Below, piece by piece: positions 23,619 through 31,955 of a stretch of 64,000 nt of DNA. This stretch comes from Ruminococcus_C callidus. Lineage in GTDB: Bacteria; Bacillota; Clostridia; Oscillospirales; Ruminococcaceae. Position 1 is the first letter of the stretch; each line of letters opens with the position of its first letter. The notes beneath the pieces were generated by a model. It saw nothing but the letters and a program-made list of their open reading frames with translations. It made no database searches and was not told the DNA's origin. The DNA is taken from positions 1,426,001 to 1,490,000 of the forward strand of contig NZ_CP186925.1 in assembly GCF_049562855.1 (NCBI RefSeq), in the 5' to 3' direction. Made by a program: the position numbers and the translations under genes.

Positions 23619-24263
23619 TCAGATATATTCCTCGCAAATTCTCACAATATGCTCGCATAATTCAACTGGGATTACAGAGCGTTCTTTGCTTCCTCTTAGT
23701 CCTTGTGTTCCAGTTTTTGAACCTCGTGGAGCAGGTACATGACAAGGATCACCATTTTTACACATAGGCTTAAATCGGGGATTAGGATGATTTGTCCAAA
23801 TATCAGTATGTTTCATCCGTGTATCACCATACTGACAGTATGTAACTGTGTACCTTGGAATCCCATGCATCCATGTCATTTTACGCATACCACCTCTAGG
23901 ATTCTCAATGAAATAGAACTTAGGATTTAATTCACGAATTAGTTTTATGACATTCTGATCTACAGCGTCACAGAATTTTGCATAATCACTTACTGCGTCA
24001 AGATTCCCAGTTTTTGCATTTTTTCGACGATGATGACTAATTGCTGCGATAGAAAATGTAGTACAATCTGGACTTGCCCAGATCACATCTGGTGTTCCAT
24101 TACAAAGTAAAATAATATCATCCTTTGTCAACTTCCCAATATCAGCATATAAGTTGATATTTTTAAAGTTTTTATCCCACTCAACTGAGTATACTTTATG
24201 TCCCGATTTCTCAAATGCTTTCCCGATTGATCGTGTTCCGGCAAATAACTCTAGCACTTTCAT
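23619..24263 (-). CDS. C5-cytosine DNA methyltransferase-like protein
   Basis: The 214-residue protein starts MKVLELFAGTRSIGKAFEKS (AdoMet motif I) and has WASPDCTTFS in place of the usual PPCQ-type catalytic loop (Cys present) and the ENPRGGMRKM motif. It is shorter than typical Dcm enzymes, lacking a large target-recognition domain, as is common for phage versions. It may modify phage DNA against host restriction. Confidence 0.83.
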   Translation of the reverse strand: MKVLELFAGTRSIGKAFEKSGHKVYSVEWDKNFKNINLYADIGKLTKDDIILLCNGTPDVIWASPDCTTFSIAAISHHRRKNAKTGNLDAVSDYAKFCDAVDQNVIKLIRELNPKFYFIENPRGGMRKMTWMHGIPRYTVTYCQYGDTRMKHTDIWTNHPNPRFKPMCKNGDPCHVPAPRGSKTGTQGLRGSKERSVIPVELCEHIVRICEEYI

Positions 24264-24317
24264 AATTCACATCACTCCTAAAATAGCTTCTTCTGAGCAG
24301 GTTGTCCATGCTCTTTT

Positions 24318-24839
24318 TTAGTCACTCTTCTTTATATCAATCATTTTCGCTTTACATCGTCTGCACTGGAATATAGCATACTCAAATGGTGTGCCGTCAA
24401 AACAAGTAAATTCATAACTGCAATTGCTGCATATGTAATTACGTCCTGTACAGTTACCATGATTCCCGTTTGGTATTTCTAGTCAGCCGTTTGGCTCTGC
24501 ATCAACAGGCGGTTCTGCATCAGCCACGCCCTGCATTGCCTGCTCCATCTTCTGCCGCAGATAATATCGCATATCTTCTCTGATTGCCTTTGTTGCAACG
24601 ATATGCTTTACGTCTGATGCAACCTCAGTCATCATGCTGTCCACGATTTTCTTTGCAATCAGCTGTTCGATATTTTCAGTCAGATACCGCTTGATTTTTT
24701 CCATATCAACGTGTCTGTAAACATCTTCGATAACATCATCCGGCAGTATAAACTTTTTGAACTGCACAGTGTTATACCGTCCGATGTCATGGATAACAGC
24801 ATTCTCCACTGCTTCTACGATTCTTTCTTCAAATGTCAT
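24318..24839 (-). CDS. Hypothetical protein followed in frame by a zinc ribbon after TGA
   Basis: The first 118 residues (MTFEERIVEAVENAVIHDIG onward, ending VDAEPNG) are a helical unknown ended by TGA at 24483-24485. The same frame then runs on for 54 codons without another stop, encoding CTGRNYICSNCSYEF and FQCRRCKAK, a clear double-Cys zinc ribbon, to TAA at 24318. No in-frame start codon precedes the ribbon. The safest call is a 118-residue gene (24483-24839) plus a ribbon fragment; stop readthrough is the interesting alternative. Confidence 0.55.
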
Positions 24840-24857
24840 AATTATCGCTCCTTTGTT

Positions 24858-25436
24858 TTACTTTGCAATTTGTACTTCACCTTTTATGTCAATACGAATA
24901 ATGTCTTTTACTCGGTAAATTGTGATATTATTTTTTGTAAGCTTATCAGCAATCCCACTTTGGATTGTTTGAATAGCCTGCTCCATCCATTTCATAACAT
25001 CTGTTTTCATGTTTAACACACACTCACTTTCATATAGTTCTGATGGGTTTGACCACGCTACTGCTTTCTGGTTAGTATCAGCTATTTTATAGCATGTATC
25101 ACCAGATATATAGTATCGAAGTCTCTTTTGCTTGTATAGTGTCATCAGTGTGTCTACACCATCTATTACTTTATATCTTGCGCCTACTTCAAATTCCATC
25201 TGTGTATCCTGCTTAAATTGATCACAAGGCGATAGACTTAGGCATTCAGCAAAAATAGAATCAGCATCACTACTACTAAAAGTGTCAAACCAGTACTCAT
25301 TATCACATCCACCAGGCATTACTTCGTAAATATAACGTATTCTACCACACACTTCATATTTATCTGTAACCTCAATCACACTGCCCTTGTCTATGCCGCT
25401 AGTCACTTGATACTTTTGACCTACTTCAATCCTCAT
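24858..25436 (-). CDS. Hypothetical protein with two small beta domains
   Basis: The 192-residue product has two related openings, MRIEVGQKYQVTSGIDKGSV and MEFEVGARYKVIDGVDTLMT, suggesting tandem SH3/KOW-like domains. Similar F-x-V-G-x-x-Y starts occur in the genes at 40692 and 41655, so this is a phage family. The start at 25436 is chosen for MRIEVGQ homology; the open frame begins earlier. Function unknown. Confidence 0.65.
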   Translation of the reverse strand: MRIEVGQKYQVTSGIDKGSVIEVTDKYEVCGRIRYIYEVMPGGCDNEYWFDTFSSSDADSIFAECLSLSPCDQFKQDTQMEFEVGARYKVIDGVDTLMTLYKQKRLRYYISGDTCYKIADTNQKAVAWSNPSELYESECVLNMKTDVMKWMEQAIQTIQSGIADKLTKNNITIYRVKDIIRIDIKGEVQIAK

Positions 25437-25650
25437 TATTATCACCATTGAATTTCTCACGAAGATACTTTTCTCCATAGTGTTCTATACATTCATCACT
25501 ATTATATTTACCATGAAGTTTTATCCATCCTTCTTCGGCGACCATAGATTCAAGATCTTCTCTGCTCATGCAGTCAGCTATCAGAAATCCATCAGATGAA
25601 CAACCATAACCACACTGATCACATTTTAACGTAGTTGAATACTCAAACAT
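25426..25650 (-). CDS. Small zinc-binding phage protein
   Basis: The 74-residue acidic protein has CDQCGYGCSSDGFLIADCMS, a probable zinc site, followed by EEGWIKLHGKYNSDECIEHY. It overlaps the downstream gene by 11 bases. Function unknown. Confidence 0.65.
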   Translation of the reverse strand: MFEYSTTLKCDQCGYGCSSDGFLIADCMSREDLESMVAEEGWIKLHGKYNSDECIEHYGEKYLREKFNGDNNED

Positions 25651-25669
25651 TTATCTCACCTCTTTAGTA

Positions 25670-25849
25670 TTAGTAATCTGAAATGTAGACAACATTCTCC
25701 ATGTTAACTGCACTCACGTTCAAACAAACATCTTTAATTTCATGACTTCCGTCCTTTAATGTATCATTTGATTTGAACATGATACGAACATCAGCTTCAT
25801 TAAAAGCCTTATATTCTTGTAAATACTTAATTAGCTCATTCACTTTCAT
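25670..25849 (-). CDS. Small phage protein, paralogue of the next gene
   Basis: This 59-residue product, MKVNELIKYLQEYKAFNEAD onward and ending VVYISDY, is related to the neighbour at 25871 (MKVKELIEQLQRFDRNTEVR). The shared start M-K-V-x-E-L-I-x-x-L and C-terminal beta strands indicate a recent duplication. Function unknown. Confidence 0.65.
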   Translation of the reverse strand: MKVNELIKYLQEYKAFNEADVRIMFKSNDTLKDGSHEIKDVCLNVSAVNMENVVYISDY

Positions 25850-25870
25850 TAAAATCTATCTCCAATGTCA

Positions 25871-26050
25871 TTACATCGCTGGGATAATACATACAAGCGA
25901 TTCGCCAGTCGAACCATTAGTAATCATAAATGTATTTGAACATTCCCATCCTGTAGCGCCATCTAACGGATCAGAATCTATGTCAATGATTCGTACTTCA
26001 GTATTTCTATCAAATCTCTGTAACTGTTCAATAAGTTCTTTTACTTTCAT
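25871..26050 (-). CDS. Small phage protein (MKVKELI family)
   Basis: The 59-residue product begins at MKVKELIEQLQRFDRNTEVR and continues TNGSTGESLVCIIPAM. The pattern (helix, then D-x-E-V-R and beta strands) is common in small phage proteins of Clostridia. ATG at 26050 has AGGACGTTATCCATA upstream. Confidence 0.65.
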   Translation of the reverse strand: MKVKELIEQLQRFDRNTEVRIIDIDSDPLDGATGWECSNTFMITNGSTGESLVCIIPAM

Positions 26051-26070
26051 TATGGATAACGTCCTCCTCA

Positions 26071-26187
26071 TTAAAAATTTGTTTCATAGTGCCTATGTGC
26101 AACCTCTAATGCTTCCTGAAGCGGTCTTGAATCAACTAGGCGATGTCTGTTATAACATTTACCTGATTCTAGTCTTTTATCCTCCAT
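26071..26187 (-). CDS. Very small phage protein (38 aa)
   Basis: The frame encodes MEDKRLESGKCYNRHRLVDS followed by RPLQEALEVAHRHYETNF. Its ATG overlaps the end of the 54-residue gene upstream in a way typical of this operon. It is short, so the call is tentative. Confidence 0.4.
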   Translation of the reverse strand: MEDKRLESGKCYNRHRLVDSRPLQEALEVAHRHYETNF

Positions 26188-26341
26188 AGTATCCTGAGAT
26201 GTACAGTGTCACAATAGCATTGAGTACATTTGTATACTGTTCATGAAATTCAACAAGTATCTCGTATCTAAGATGATCGTTTATTTCGTACACATAATAC
26301 TCTTGTGAAAACATCTTCCAGTCTCGAAAATTTGTAATCAT
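26177..26341 (-). CDS. Small hypothetical phage protein (54 aa)
   Basis: The frame starts MITNFRDWKMFSQEYYVYEI after AAGGAGAATTTTCAT and ends TLYISGYYGG. It contains a plausible helix and many aromatic residues. No family recognised. Confidence 0.55.
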   Translation of the reverse strand: MITNFRDWKMFSQEYYVYEINDHLRYEILVEFHEQYTNVLNAIVTLYISGYYGG

Positions 26342-26363
26342 ATGAAAATTCTCCTTAGTTTAT

Positions 26364-26704
26364 TTATGATCGCAATGACGATTCATCAGGTTTACGTGTT
26401 TCATAGGAGTATGATACCATTGTCTCCATTATAAATGTCTTTCCACACTCATTACATTCTAGTTCATGATCTCCTTCTTCATATAGCTCTGGGAAGTCCT
26501 CATACCCATACTTAGTATCTAACGCATTACCACAATATGGACAAATGATATAGCTATTTGAGAATGTATCAATGTCACTTTCTTTATTTTTTTTATTTTC
26601 TGCTGCATTTCTGCTAGGTCTTTCTTCTGCTTACAAGTGTAGCAAATATCTTCCCATGAAAACATAAACCTAGATTTACCACATATCTTACAAATCTTTC
26701 CCAT
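26364..26704 (-). CDS. Double zinc-ribbon protein split by a frameshift at an A8 run
   Basis: The first part (MGKICKICGKSRFMFSWEDI, CYTCKQKKDL) reaches a run of eight A (codons ATA AAA AAA ATA) near 26590. In the -1 frame the protein continues ESDIDTFSNSYIICPYCGNA and LECNECGKTFIMETM to a stop at 26364. Each half alone is an incomplete zinc protein; together they make about 110 residues with three CxxC pairs. A-AAA-AAA is a known -1 slippery sequence, so the shift may be programmed, or one base may be a homopolymer error. Confidence 0.55.
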
Positions 26705-26707
26705 AAG

Positions 26708-26926
26708 TTACCACTCCTTCGAGCATATTGGACAAACATGATAACCTTCAGGAATCTCTGCACCGCAGCTTACGCAAGTATTTGTATTTAAGTGTATAGG
26801 TGCTGTTTTGTGATTATCTATGATAGATCTCATAGCTTCTTGAATCTCTTTGTATTCAGACCAGATGCTTGTTTTGAAAGTGATTTCATATTCATTCCTG
26901 TTAATTTTTGAAACAAATTCAGTCAT
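26708..26926 (-). CDS. Small zinc-ribbon phage protein
   Basis: The 72-residue product ends TCVSCGAEIPEGYHVCPICSKEW, a textbook C-x2-C...C-x2-C ribbon. Function unknown. Its ATG overlaps the stop of the upstream Lar-like gene. Confidence 0.75.
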   Translation of the reverse strand: MTEFVSKINRNEYEITFKTSIWSEYKEIQEAMRSIIDNHKTAPIHLNTNTCVSCGAEIPEGYHVCPICSKEW

Positions 26927-27306
26927 TATTTATCTTCCACCTTCATATCCATCTTTGCACCACAGTTCGGACAGAATCGATGTGAAATTATATATCCGAT
27001 TTCTCCACAATTTGAGCATTTGAAACTATAACTTGTACGAAAAGCCCAATGTGCATGGACTATAGGTCTATGTTCAAGTTCTGATACTCGTTTGTTCCAA
27101 GCTTCCGTTACTTGTGATTCACACAGTTCACGCTCATTGTGTTGATTCTTGTCCAGATTGATTCCAACAACCGGACTTCTTGCATGACATTTCATACATC
27201 TTACTGTAACAGAGCAATGTCTTTTACTGTAGTTGAAAGTACGCTTGCTTTCAATCTTTAGTTTTGTGCTACCGCAAAACGGACAAGGTTTTAATTTCTT
27301 ATCCAT
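26926..27306 (-). CDS. Lar-like restriction-alleviation protein with two zinc ribbons
   Basis: The N-terminus LKPCPFCGSTKLKIESKRTF and VRCMKCHARSPVVG with ESQVTEAWNKRV matches the Lar family, which in phages and prophages moderates host type I restriction. A second ribbon, FKCSNCGEIGYIISHRFCPN CGAKM, forms the C-terminus. This second module is the reference for the TGA-interrupted ribbon at 19551. Confidence 0.75.
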   Translation of the reverse strand: MDKKLKPCPFCGSTKLKIESKRTFNYSKRHCSVTVRCMKCHARSPVVGINLDKNQHNERELCESQVTEAWNKRVSELEHRPIVHAHWAFRTSYSFKCSNCGEIGYIISHRFCPNCGAKMDMKVEDK

Positions 27307-27319
27307 ATTTCTTCATCTC

Positions 27320-27544
27320 CTATAATAGTGCTAACTTCATCCTTAGAAATAGATTATCGGCTTGCAATGAAACATTGTCTGCACATCTTTTACATAAATC
27401 ATACTCATAAAACAGTGCATCAATTTGCCATTCAGAACTTCTTACTACTCCTCTATCAAGTACCGTTTCTTCAATTCCAAAGGGATTTCTCTTTTTGACA
27501 TATGGAATTGGTTTTCCGCATTTATCACATACAACACAAGTCAT
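27320..27544 (-). CDS. Small zinc-binding phage protein
   Basis: The 74-residue product starts MTCVVCDKCGKPIPYVKKRN and later has YDLCKRCADN, two CxxC pairs. The ATG at 27544 overlaps the upstream stop (TAATG). Function unknown. Confidence 0.7.
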   Translation of the reverse strand: MTCVVCDKCGKPIPYVKKRNPFGIEETVLDRGVVRSSEWQIDALFYEYDLCKRCADNVSLQADNLFLRMKLALL

Positions 27545-27867
27545 TATTCTCCTATCTCCATGTTCCAACAGTCAACACAACTTGACACTATATTGCATTG
27601 TTTAGGACAGATGCCACCATAAATAAGACTTCTACAAACTTTAGGTATTTTATCTCTATCCATCTGTGGTGCATTTGGAAGTTTCGTGAGAAAATCCAAA
27701 GCGTACGTCTTTACAGGGTTTTCTTGAACCCAATTGTCAACAAGTTCATCAACATTATCAGGAAACTCACTTGGTGTACATTGTGAAAAACCCTTAATAA
27801 ATAAAGGGCAACCATTGCACTCCTCGTGGTTTCTGCACATGCGATTTAAGTCCTTGATGCTACTCAT
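27544..27867 (-). CDS. Cys-rich phage protein, paralogue of the next gene
   Basis: The 107-residue protein (MSSIKDLNRMCRNHEECNGC, PVKTYALDFLTKLPNAP, C-terminal SSCVDCWNMEIGE) shares its plan with 27893-28210: L-x-R-M-C, NPVKTYA-x-DF, K-x-PNAP and D-C-W-N. Eight or more conserved Cys suggest metal binding. The family is common in Ruminococcus/Clostridium phages; function unknown. Confidence 0.72.
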   Translation of the reverse strand: MSSIKDLNRMCRNHEECNGCPLFIKGFSQCTPSEFPDNVDELVDNWVQENPVKTYALDFLTKLPNAPQMDRDKIPKVCRSLIYGGICPKQCNIVSSCVDCWNMEIGE

Positions 27868-27892
27868 TTGCACTCATCCTTTCTAATTCAAA

Positions 27893-28210
27893 TCATTTAT
27901 CTTCAGGAATAGGTTGATTCCAACAATCCTTGCACGTGTATTCTAAGCAAGACTTGTCCATAGCTTCAGGATATATCAACCTAATACATGGCATTGGACA
28001 TCCAGACGGATCTTTTGGAGCTTTCGGAAACTTCTCGAAGAAGTCCATAGCATATGTCTTTACAGGATGCTCTGATACCCACTTGTCAACAATTTCATCA
28101 GCGTTGTCATAGAACTTATTAGGCGAAGCACAACCTGCTTCACTCATTGGGCAATAAATACAAGCGTCATAAGCTTTACACATTCTCTTTAAGTCTTTAA
28201 GTCTTGCCAT
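27893..28210 (-). CDS. Cys-rich phage protein (DLKRMC...CWN family)
   Basis: The 105-residue product starts MARLKDLKRMCKAYDACIYC and ends YTCKDCWNQPIPEDK; see its paralogue at 27544. The ATG at 28210 is preceded by GGAGGTTATACTA, so the in-frame ATG upstream is not the start. It is the first gene after a CAATCGTTATA site with a leader hairpin. Confidence 0.75.
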   Translation of the reverse strand: MARLKDLKRMCKAYDACIYCPMSEAGCASPNKFYDNADEIVDKWVSEHPVKTYAMDFFEKFPKAPKDPSGCPMPCIRLIYPEAMDKSCLEYTCKDCWNQPIPEDK

Positions 28211-28233
28211 TAGTATAACCTCCATATATAAAA

Positions 28234-28280
28234 AGATAGTAGGAATGACTTTGAATCATCCCTACTATCTATAACGATTG
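28234..28280 (-). promoter_or_regulatory. CAATCGTTATA motif fused to a terminator-like hairpin (site 4)
   Basis: The minus strand reads CAATCGTTATA (28280-28270). The final A is the first base of a 10-bp stem AGATAGTAGG/CCTACTATCT followed by TTTTT. Transcripts arriving from upstream would meet a terminator; a transcript starting just after the motif would lack the 5' arm. Confidence 0.6.
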
Positions 28281-28351
28281 ATTTTTACTAACTTGTATGA
28301 CTGATAGATGACTATCTATTTACAAGTTGCTAGTTATATATCAAATCATGT

Positions 28352-28630
28352 CTAGAATTGCTGTAATGCTTGACGTACATCAATACAAATGCTAATTGCT
28401 TCTGGATCTGGCTGATACAACCTGATGACATCACAACTGAGGTATTTCTGCATTCTACCACCATACAATATTGCATCCTTTGTTACGGTGTTTGCTTCAA
28501 AATAATCAAGTTCTGCGTCAGCATCTATATATCCATCACTGAGCAATTGCCATCCGTCATCTGCATCATATCCAAACAAACGAATATCTCCGTACAGAAC
28601 ATATTGCTTCACAAACATTTCAACTGTCAC
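28352..28630 (-). CDS. Hypothetical phage protein
   Basis: The 92-residue acidic product (TVEMFVKQYVLYGDIRLFGY onward) ends SICIDVRQALQQF. Two GTG starts are possible; the one at 28630 has GGAGG at normal spacing. No family recognised. Confidence 0.6.
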   Translation of the reverse strand: MTVEMFVKQYVLYGDIRLFGYDADDGWQLLSDGYIDADAELDYFEANTVTKDAILYGGRMQKYLSCDVIRLYQPDPEAISICIDVRQALQQF

Positions 28631-28651
28631 TGTTTGCACCTCCTAAAGTTT

Positions 28652-28891
28652 TCAGAAGTAGCCCCAGTATAACCAAGGCTTTCTTTTATAGTGACTTTCA
28701 ATTTCATATACAATCGCAGTATTGACCTGCTCTTGACAAGATGTACCTGATGTATCATACCAATCATCACCTAAAAGATATCTGCACAACTCATTTAGTG
28801 CAACTTGAGCTTTCATAGGTGGTGCAAAAATCCCGTAGTCTCCAGGTTCGCACAGACTTAATATGTGTTCTTTGTCTACTTTATGTCGCAT
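28652..28891 (-). CDS. Hypothetical phage protein
   Basis: The 79-residue product, MRHKVDKEHILSLCEPGDYG onward, is unrecognised. ATG at 28891 follows GGGAGATGTCACT and overlaps the upstream gene. Confidence 0.6.
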   Translation of the reverse strand: MRHKVDKEHILSLCEPGDYGIFAPPMKAQVALNELCRYLLGDDWYDTSGTSCQEQVNTAIVYEIESHYKRKPWLYWGYF

Positions 28892-29117
28892 AGTGACATC
28901 TCCCTTCTACAATTGCATGAGTTATTTCGAGCTCTGACATGCTATATACTTTATCTGCAATCTTACAATGATACCAGTAACCTCGTGTTGGACTAAGGTA
29001 ATCAATTCCTAGTATTTGCATGAATTCATATTTAGGTGGATCATTGAATCCAATTGACATATCCATCTTGAACACATCGAATATCTTGTATTTTGATTCA
29101 GACTTTGGGGTAATCAT
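28881..29117 (-). CDS. Hypothetical phage protein
   Basis: The 78-residue product starts MITPKSESKYKIFDVFKMDM; AAAGGA lies nine bases before this ATG, and the upstream ATGs lack support. The sequence GIDYLSPTRGYWYHCKIADK suggests a small beta-rich fold. Function unknown. Confidence 0.6.
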   Translation of the reverse strand: MITPKSESKYKIFDVFKMDMSIGFNDPPKYEFMQILGIDYLSPTRGYWYHCKIADKVYSMSELEITHAIVEGRCHYAT

Positions 29118-29130
29118 ATATGTATATCCT

Positions 29131-29529
29131 TTATTGTTTTGGAACATCAGTAAGTGCAGCACAGAATGCTCTAAAAGCTAGTTCGGTATCTATCATAGAA
29201 TCCCCAATTAGATTAGTGCTGGATGACAGAGAATGCAACTCGTGTCTTAGAGCATGCAATCTTGATAGTGGAATCTGAAATACAAGATCTTTTGCAGATT
29301 CACTATCTGTTTCTGTATCTGGATGATCATCAAACCAATACTTGTCATACTTGATTAAGTTTGAATCATCTGACAGATAGACATCGTTTGTGTTCACATC
29401 CTGTAAAACGTAAACAACCGGATATGTATCTGCTATAGTTCTGCACAATGATACTACACGCCTAGTTTTAGTATCAATTAACCAGCCGCAGTGGGTTGCA
29501 ATATTGAAATCTTTCTCTTCATTATTCAT
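29131..29529 (-). CDS. Hypothetical phage protein
   Basis: The 132-residue product starts MNNEEKDFNIATHCGWLIDT after GGAGGACAAAATC. The C-terminal half is helical. No family recognised. Confidence 0.65.
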   Translation of the reverse strand: MNNEEKDFNIATHCGWLIDTKTRRVVSLCRTIADTYPVVYVLQDVNTNDVYLSDDSNLIKYDKYWFDDHPDTETDSESAKDLVFQIPLSRLHALRHELHSLSSSTNLIGDSMIDTELAFRAFCAALTDVPKQ

Positions 29530-29579
29530 GATTTTGTCCTCCTAGTAGTGTTGTGGATACTGGCGTTAGTACATATCTT

Positions 29580-29831
29580 TTAGGTGAGGGTTATAGTTCC
29601 ATCTGTAATGGGACTCCAAAATTGATTAGTACCACCATGTACAATCATAGCGTTTGCATTGCACATATCTGTGTAATCTTTAACACATACGATTTCTGGA
29701 CATTGTGATACATGCAGAGTGTCATTAATTGCACTAGCAATCAATTGAGACACTGCATCTTCCTTACTAGTAGCTTCAACGTATACAGCATCCCTATACT
29801 CGATTCGGTAAATATGTTTAGCTTCTTTCAT
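29580..29831 (-). CDS. Hypothetical phage protein
   Basis: The 83-residue product starts MKEAKHIYRIEYRDAVYVEA, with ATSKEDAVSQLIASAIN typical of small phage proteins that carry a beta strand and helix. The start is chosen by spacing from GGAACGTAAATC. Function unknown. Confidence 0.6.
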   Translation of the reverse strand: MKEAKHIYRIEYRDAVYVEATSKEDAVSQLIASAINDTLHVSQCPEIVCVKDYTDMCNANAMIVHGGTNQFWSPITDGTITLT

Positions 29832-29851
29832 ATGATTTACGTTCCTTTCTA

Positions 29852-31450
29852 TTACATTGATTTCCACACATACAGTTTACTTTTTGCCCTTGTGCAGCCG
29901 ACATAGTAAATATTATGTTGTTCTTCGTCTTTCAAATTAAATGATTTTGAACCTACTCCGAGCAAGTGCACTACATCATACTCTAGCCCCTTTACCGAAT
30001 GAATTGTCCCGATATAGATCGGTGCTTTTACCTGTGCTGTACTGGATTTTAGATATTCAATACATTTCAGAATAACTTCATCGGAGTTTATCTGCTCCAG
30101 TGCAACATCCTTTGGTGTGCGAATTTTCAAAATGTTGCAGATTGCAATTACCTTTCCATTTGTAAAACATTCAGAATTTAAGATTTTCCGGATAGCATAT
30201 ATAGTGTCAAATTCCTCAGAAAATCTTTTATAATACACCTCTGAAAACTTCATCTCATCATCTCTATACTTCGGAATTAAAGTACACATACGGATGTATT
30301 CTGTATACTCTGATGCTGTAAGATTTCCAGACAACCATGGAATCAGATGTTCTGAACGAATTGCACTGAGCAGGATATGTTCTTTATCGGACATCTTATC
30401 TACCTGCTTTGTGATATATGGGATTTGATTCAATTCAAACGAATTGATTACATTTTTCACTTCTGCATTGGACCTACACAGAACTGCTGCTGTTTCTCCA
30501 GCATGAATAGAATCTTGAATCACTTTCAATTCTTTGTCTGTCAGAATGCCACCATCATATGATCTATGATACATTACAACATCACATCCAGGTCTATCAC
30601 TATGAATTACAAGATTGTATGGAGAGTCTCCCCAATTATGTATCTTATTTGAAAAGTCACAGATCTGAGAAGTAGATCTGTAGTTTTGACTTAACTTAAT
30701 TGTTTTCCAATTACTATCCTGAGATAGCTGCTTTATGATAGCACTTGTACTTCCTCTGAAACTGTATAGGTTCTGTTTTGCATCTCCTACCACGAGCAGG
30801 TTTGCATCTGCAAAGGAACTTACAAAGTCCCACTGTTTCTGATCTGTATCCTGAAATTCATCGACAAAAATGTATTTGTACGTATCTTTATACTGACGGA
30901 TACATGGTATATTGTCTACAAACAGCTTACCAACTTCGTAGCACATAATGTCAAATGTGATTAGGTTTTCTTGCTTTAGCTTCTTTTCATACTGTTTTCG
31001 GAAAACACGATACTGCATCGCACCTTTAAGAGATGCTGGTTCCGTATTTCGCATAAGTGCGTCATGTGACAATTTCACTCCACACTGTGCTTTCACTGAC
31101 ATCTCAATGCGTTTCAAATCAGCATCTTTCGCAATATCTGGAATACCCTTATATCCAATTGCATTTCTTACGGCAGTATCCTGGATAATCAAAGAGTAGC
31201 AAAACGCATGAAATGTGCAGAACATCGGAGTATCTGTAGTTTTGCATATTCGCTTGTATCGTTCACGCATTTCAGATGCAGCTGCATTTGTAAAGGTAAG
31301 TCCTAATATACTTGTCGGCTTTACGCCTGATGCTACAAGCCGTGCTACTCTTGATATAAGTACTGTTGTCTTTCCAGTACCTGCTCCGGCAAGTACTAAT
31401 ATCTGTTTTGCATTTGAATCAACCACATGCTGTTGTTCTTTATTCAGCAT
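29852..31450 (-). CDS. UvrD/PcrA-type superfamily 1 helicase
   Basis: The 533-residue protein has all SF1 motifs: Walker A LAGAGTGKTTVL, motif II DEFQDTD, motif III GDAKQNLYSFRGS, LSQNYRST, TIHSVKGLEYDVV and YVGCTRAKSKLYV. It unwinds DNA 3' to 5' and may act in phage replication or recombination. The ATG at 31450 follows GGAGGATGATAAGT; the open frame upstream overlaps another gene. It is somewhat shorter than cellular PcrA. Confidence 0.92.
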   Translation of the reverse strand: MLNKEQQHVVDSNAKQILVLAGAGTGKTTVLISRVARLVASGVKPTSILGLTFTNAAASEMRERYKRICKTTDTPMFCTFHAFCYSLIIQDTAVRNAIGYKGIPDIAKDADLKRIEMSVKAQCGVKLSHDALMRNTEPASLKGAMQYRVFRKQYEKKLKQENLITFDIMCYEVGKLFVDNIPCIRQYKDTYKYIFVDEFQDTDQKQWDFVSSFADANLLVVGDAKQNLYSFRGSTSAIIKQLSQDSNWKTIKLSQNYRSTSQICDFSNKIHNWGDSPYNLVIHSDRPGCDVVMYHRSYDGGILTDKELKVIQDSIHAGETAAVLCRSNAEVKNVINSFELNQIPYITKQVDKMSDKEHILLSAIRSEHLIPWLSGNLTASEYTEYIRMCTLIPKYRDDEMKFSEVYYKRFSEEFDTIYAIRKILNSECFTNGKVIAICNILKIRTPKDVALEQINSDEVILKCIEYLKSSTAQVKAPIYIGTIHSVKGLEYDVVHLLGVGSKSFNLKDEEQHNIYYVGCTRAKSKLYVWKSM

Positions 31451-31658
31451 ACTTATCATCCTCCATAAAGAAATATTTGCATATATCTGATTCTGACGCT
31501 GGTTTGAACATATAGGAAGTTTCATCCTCTCGAAGTTCAACACCAGATTTGAAGAATGTTACAGCAGTTTCAATTGCATCCTCTTTTGTTGATTTATCTT
31601 TAAGAATAAGCAATCGGTGCACCTTTGGATAATAGTGATAATCTGATTTAATTGCCAA
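31440..31658 (-). CDS. Hypothetical phage protein with TTG start
   Basis: The product (about 72 aa) reads AIKSDYHYYPKVHRLLILKD and continues FKPASESDICKYFFMEDDKY. GGAGG lies nine bases before TTG at 31658, a better start than the ATG at 31682, which overlaps that ribosome-binding site. It overlaps both neighbours. Function unknown. Confidence 0.55.
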   Translation of the reverse strand: MAIKSDYHYYPKVHRLLILKDKSTKEDAIETAVTFFKSGVELREDETSYMFKPASESDICKYFFMEDDKYAE

Positions 31659-31872
31659 TCTCACGCACCTCCGGATGTTCATTAAGGAAATCAAGCCATC
31701 TTGTTGCAGCACATCGTTTGTGCATTGTATAACTCACTATCACTTGGCATCGAGATCCGCAACTCGTAGCTTCAAATACAACAGTCTTATTAACTACGTT
31801 TCTCTCAAACCATATTTGTTTATGACAAAACATGCAAGCTCCATAACCAGTTGACCGCTTATGTGTAGTCAT
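31648..31872 (-). CDS. Small zinc-binding phage protein
   Basis: The 74-residue basic product contains YGACMFCHKQIWFERNVVNK and SCGSRC, consistent with a zinc finger. ATG at 31872 has AGGAGGTATAGT. It is the first gene after the promoter-hairpin at 31898-31940. Confidence 0.68.
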   Translation of the reverse strand: MTTHKRSTGYGACMFCHKQIWFERNVVNKTVVFEATSCGSRCQVIVSYTMHKRCAATRWLDFLNEHPEVREIGN

Positions 31873-31897
31873 ACTATACCTCCTGAAAACAAAAAAA

Positions 31898-31940
31898 ATA
31901 CCATGTAAGCATTAACTGCCTACATGGTATATAACGATTG
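31898..31940 (-). promoter_or_regulatory. CAATCGTTATA motif fused to a terminator-like hairpin (site 5)
   Basis: The minus strand reads CCAATCGTTATA (to 31930), overlapping a perfect 10-bp stem ATACCATGTA/TACATGGTAT followed by eight T. The arrangement is the same as at 28234-28280. Confidence 0.62.
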
Positions 31941-31955
31941 GTTTTTGGTTACTTG

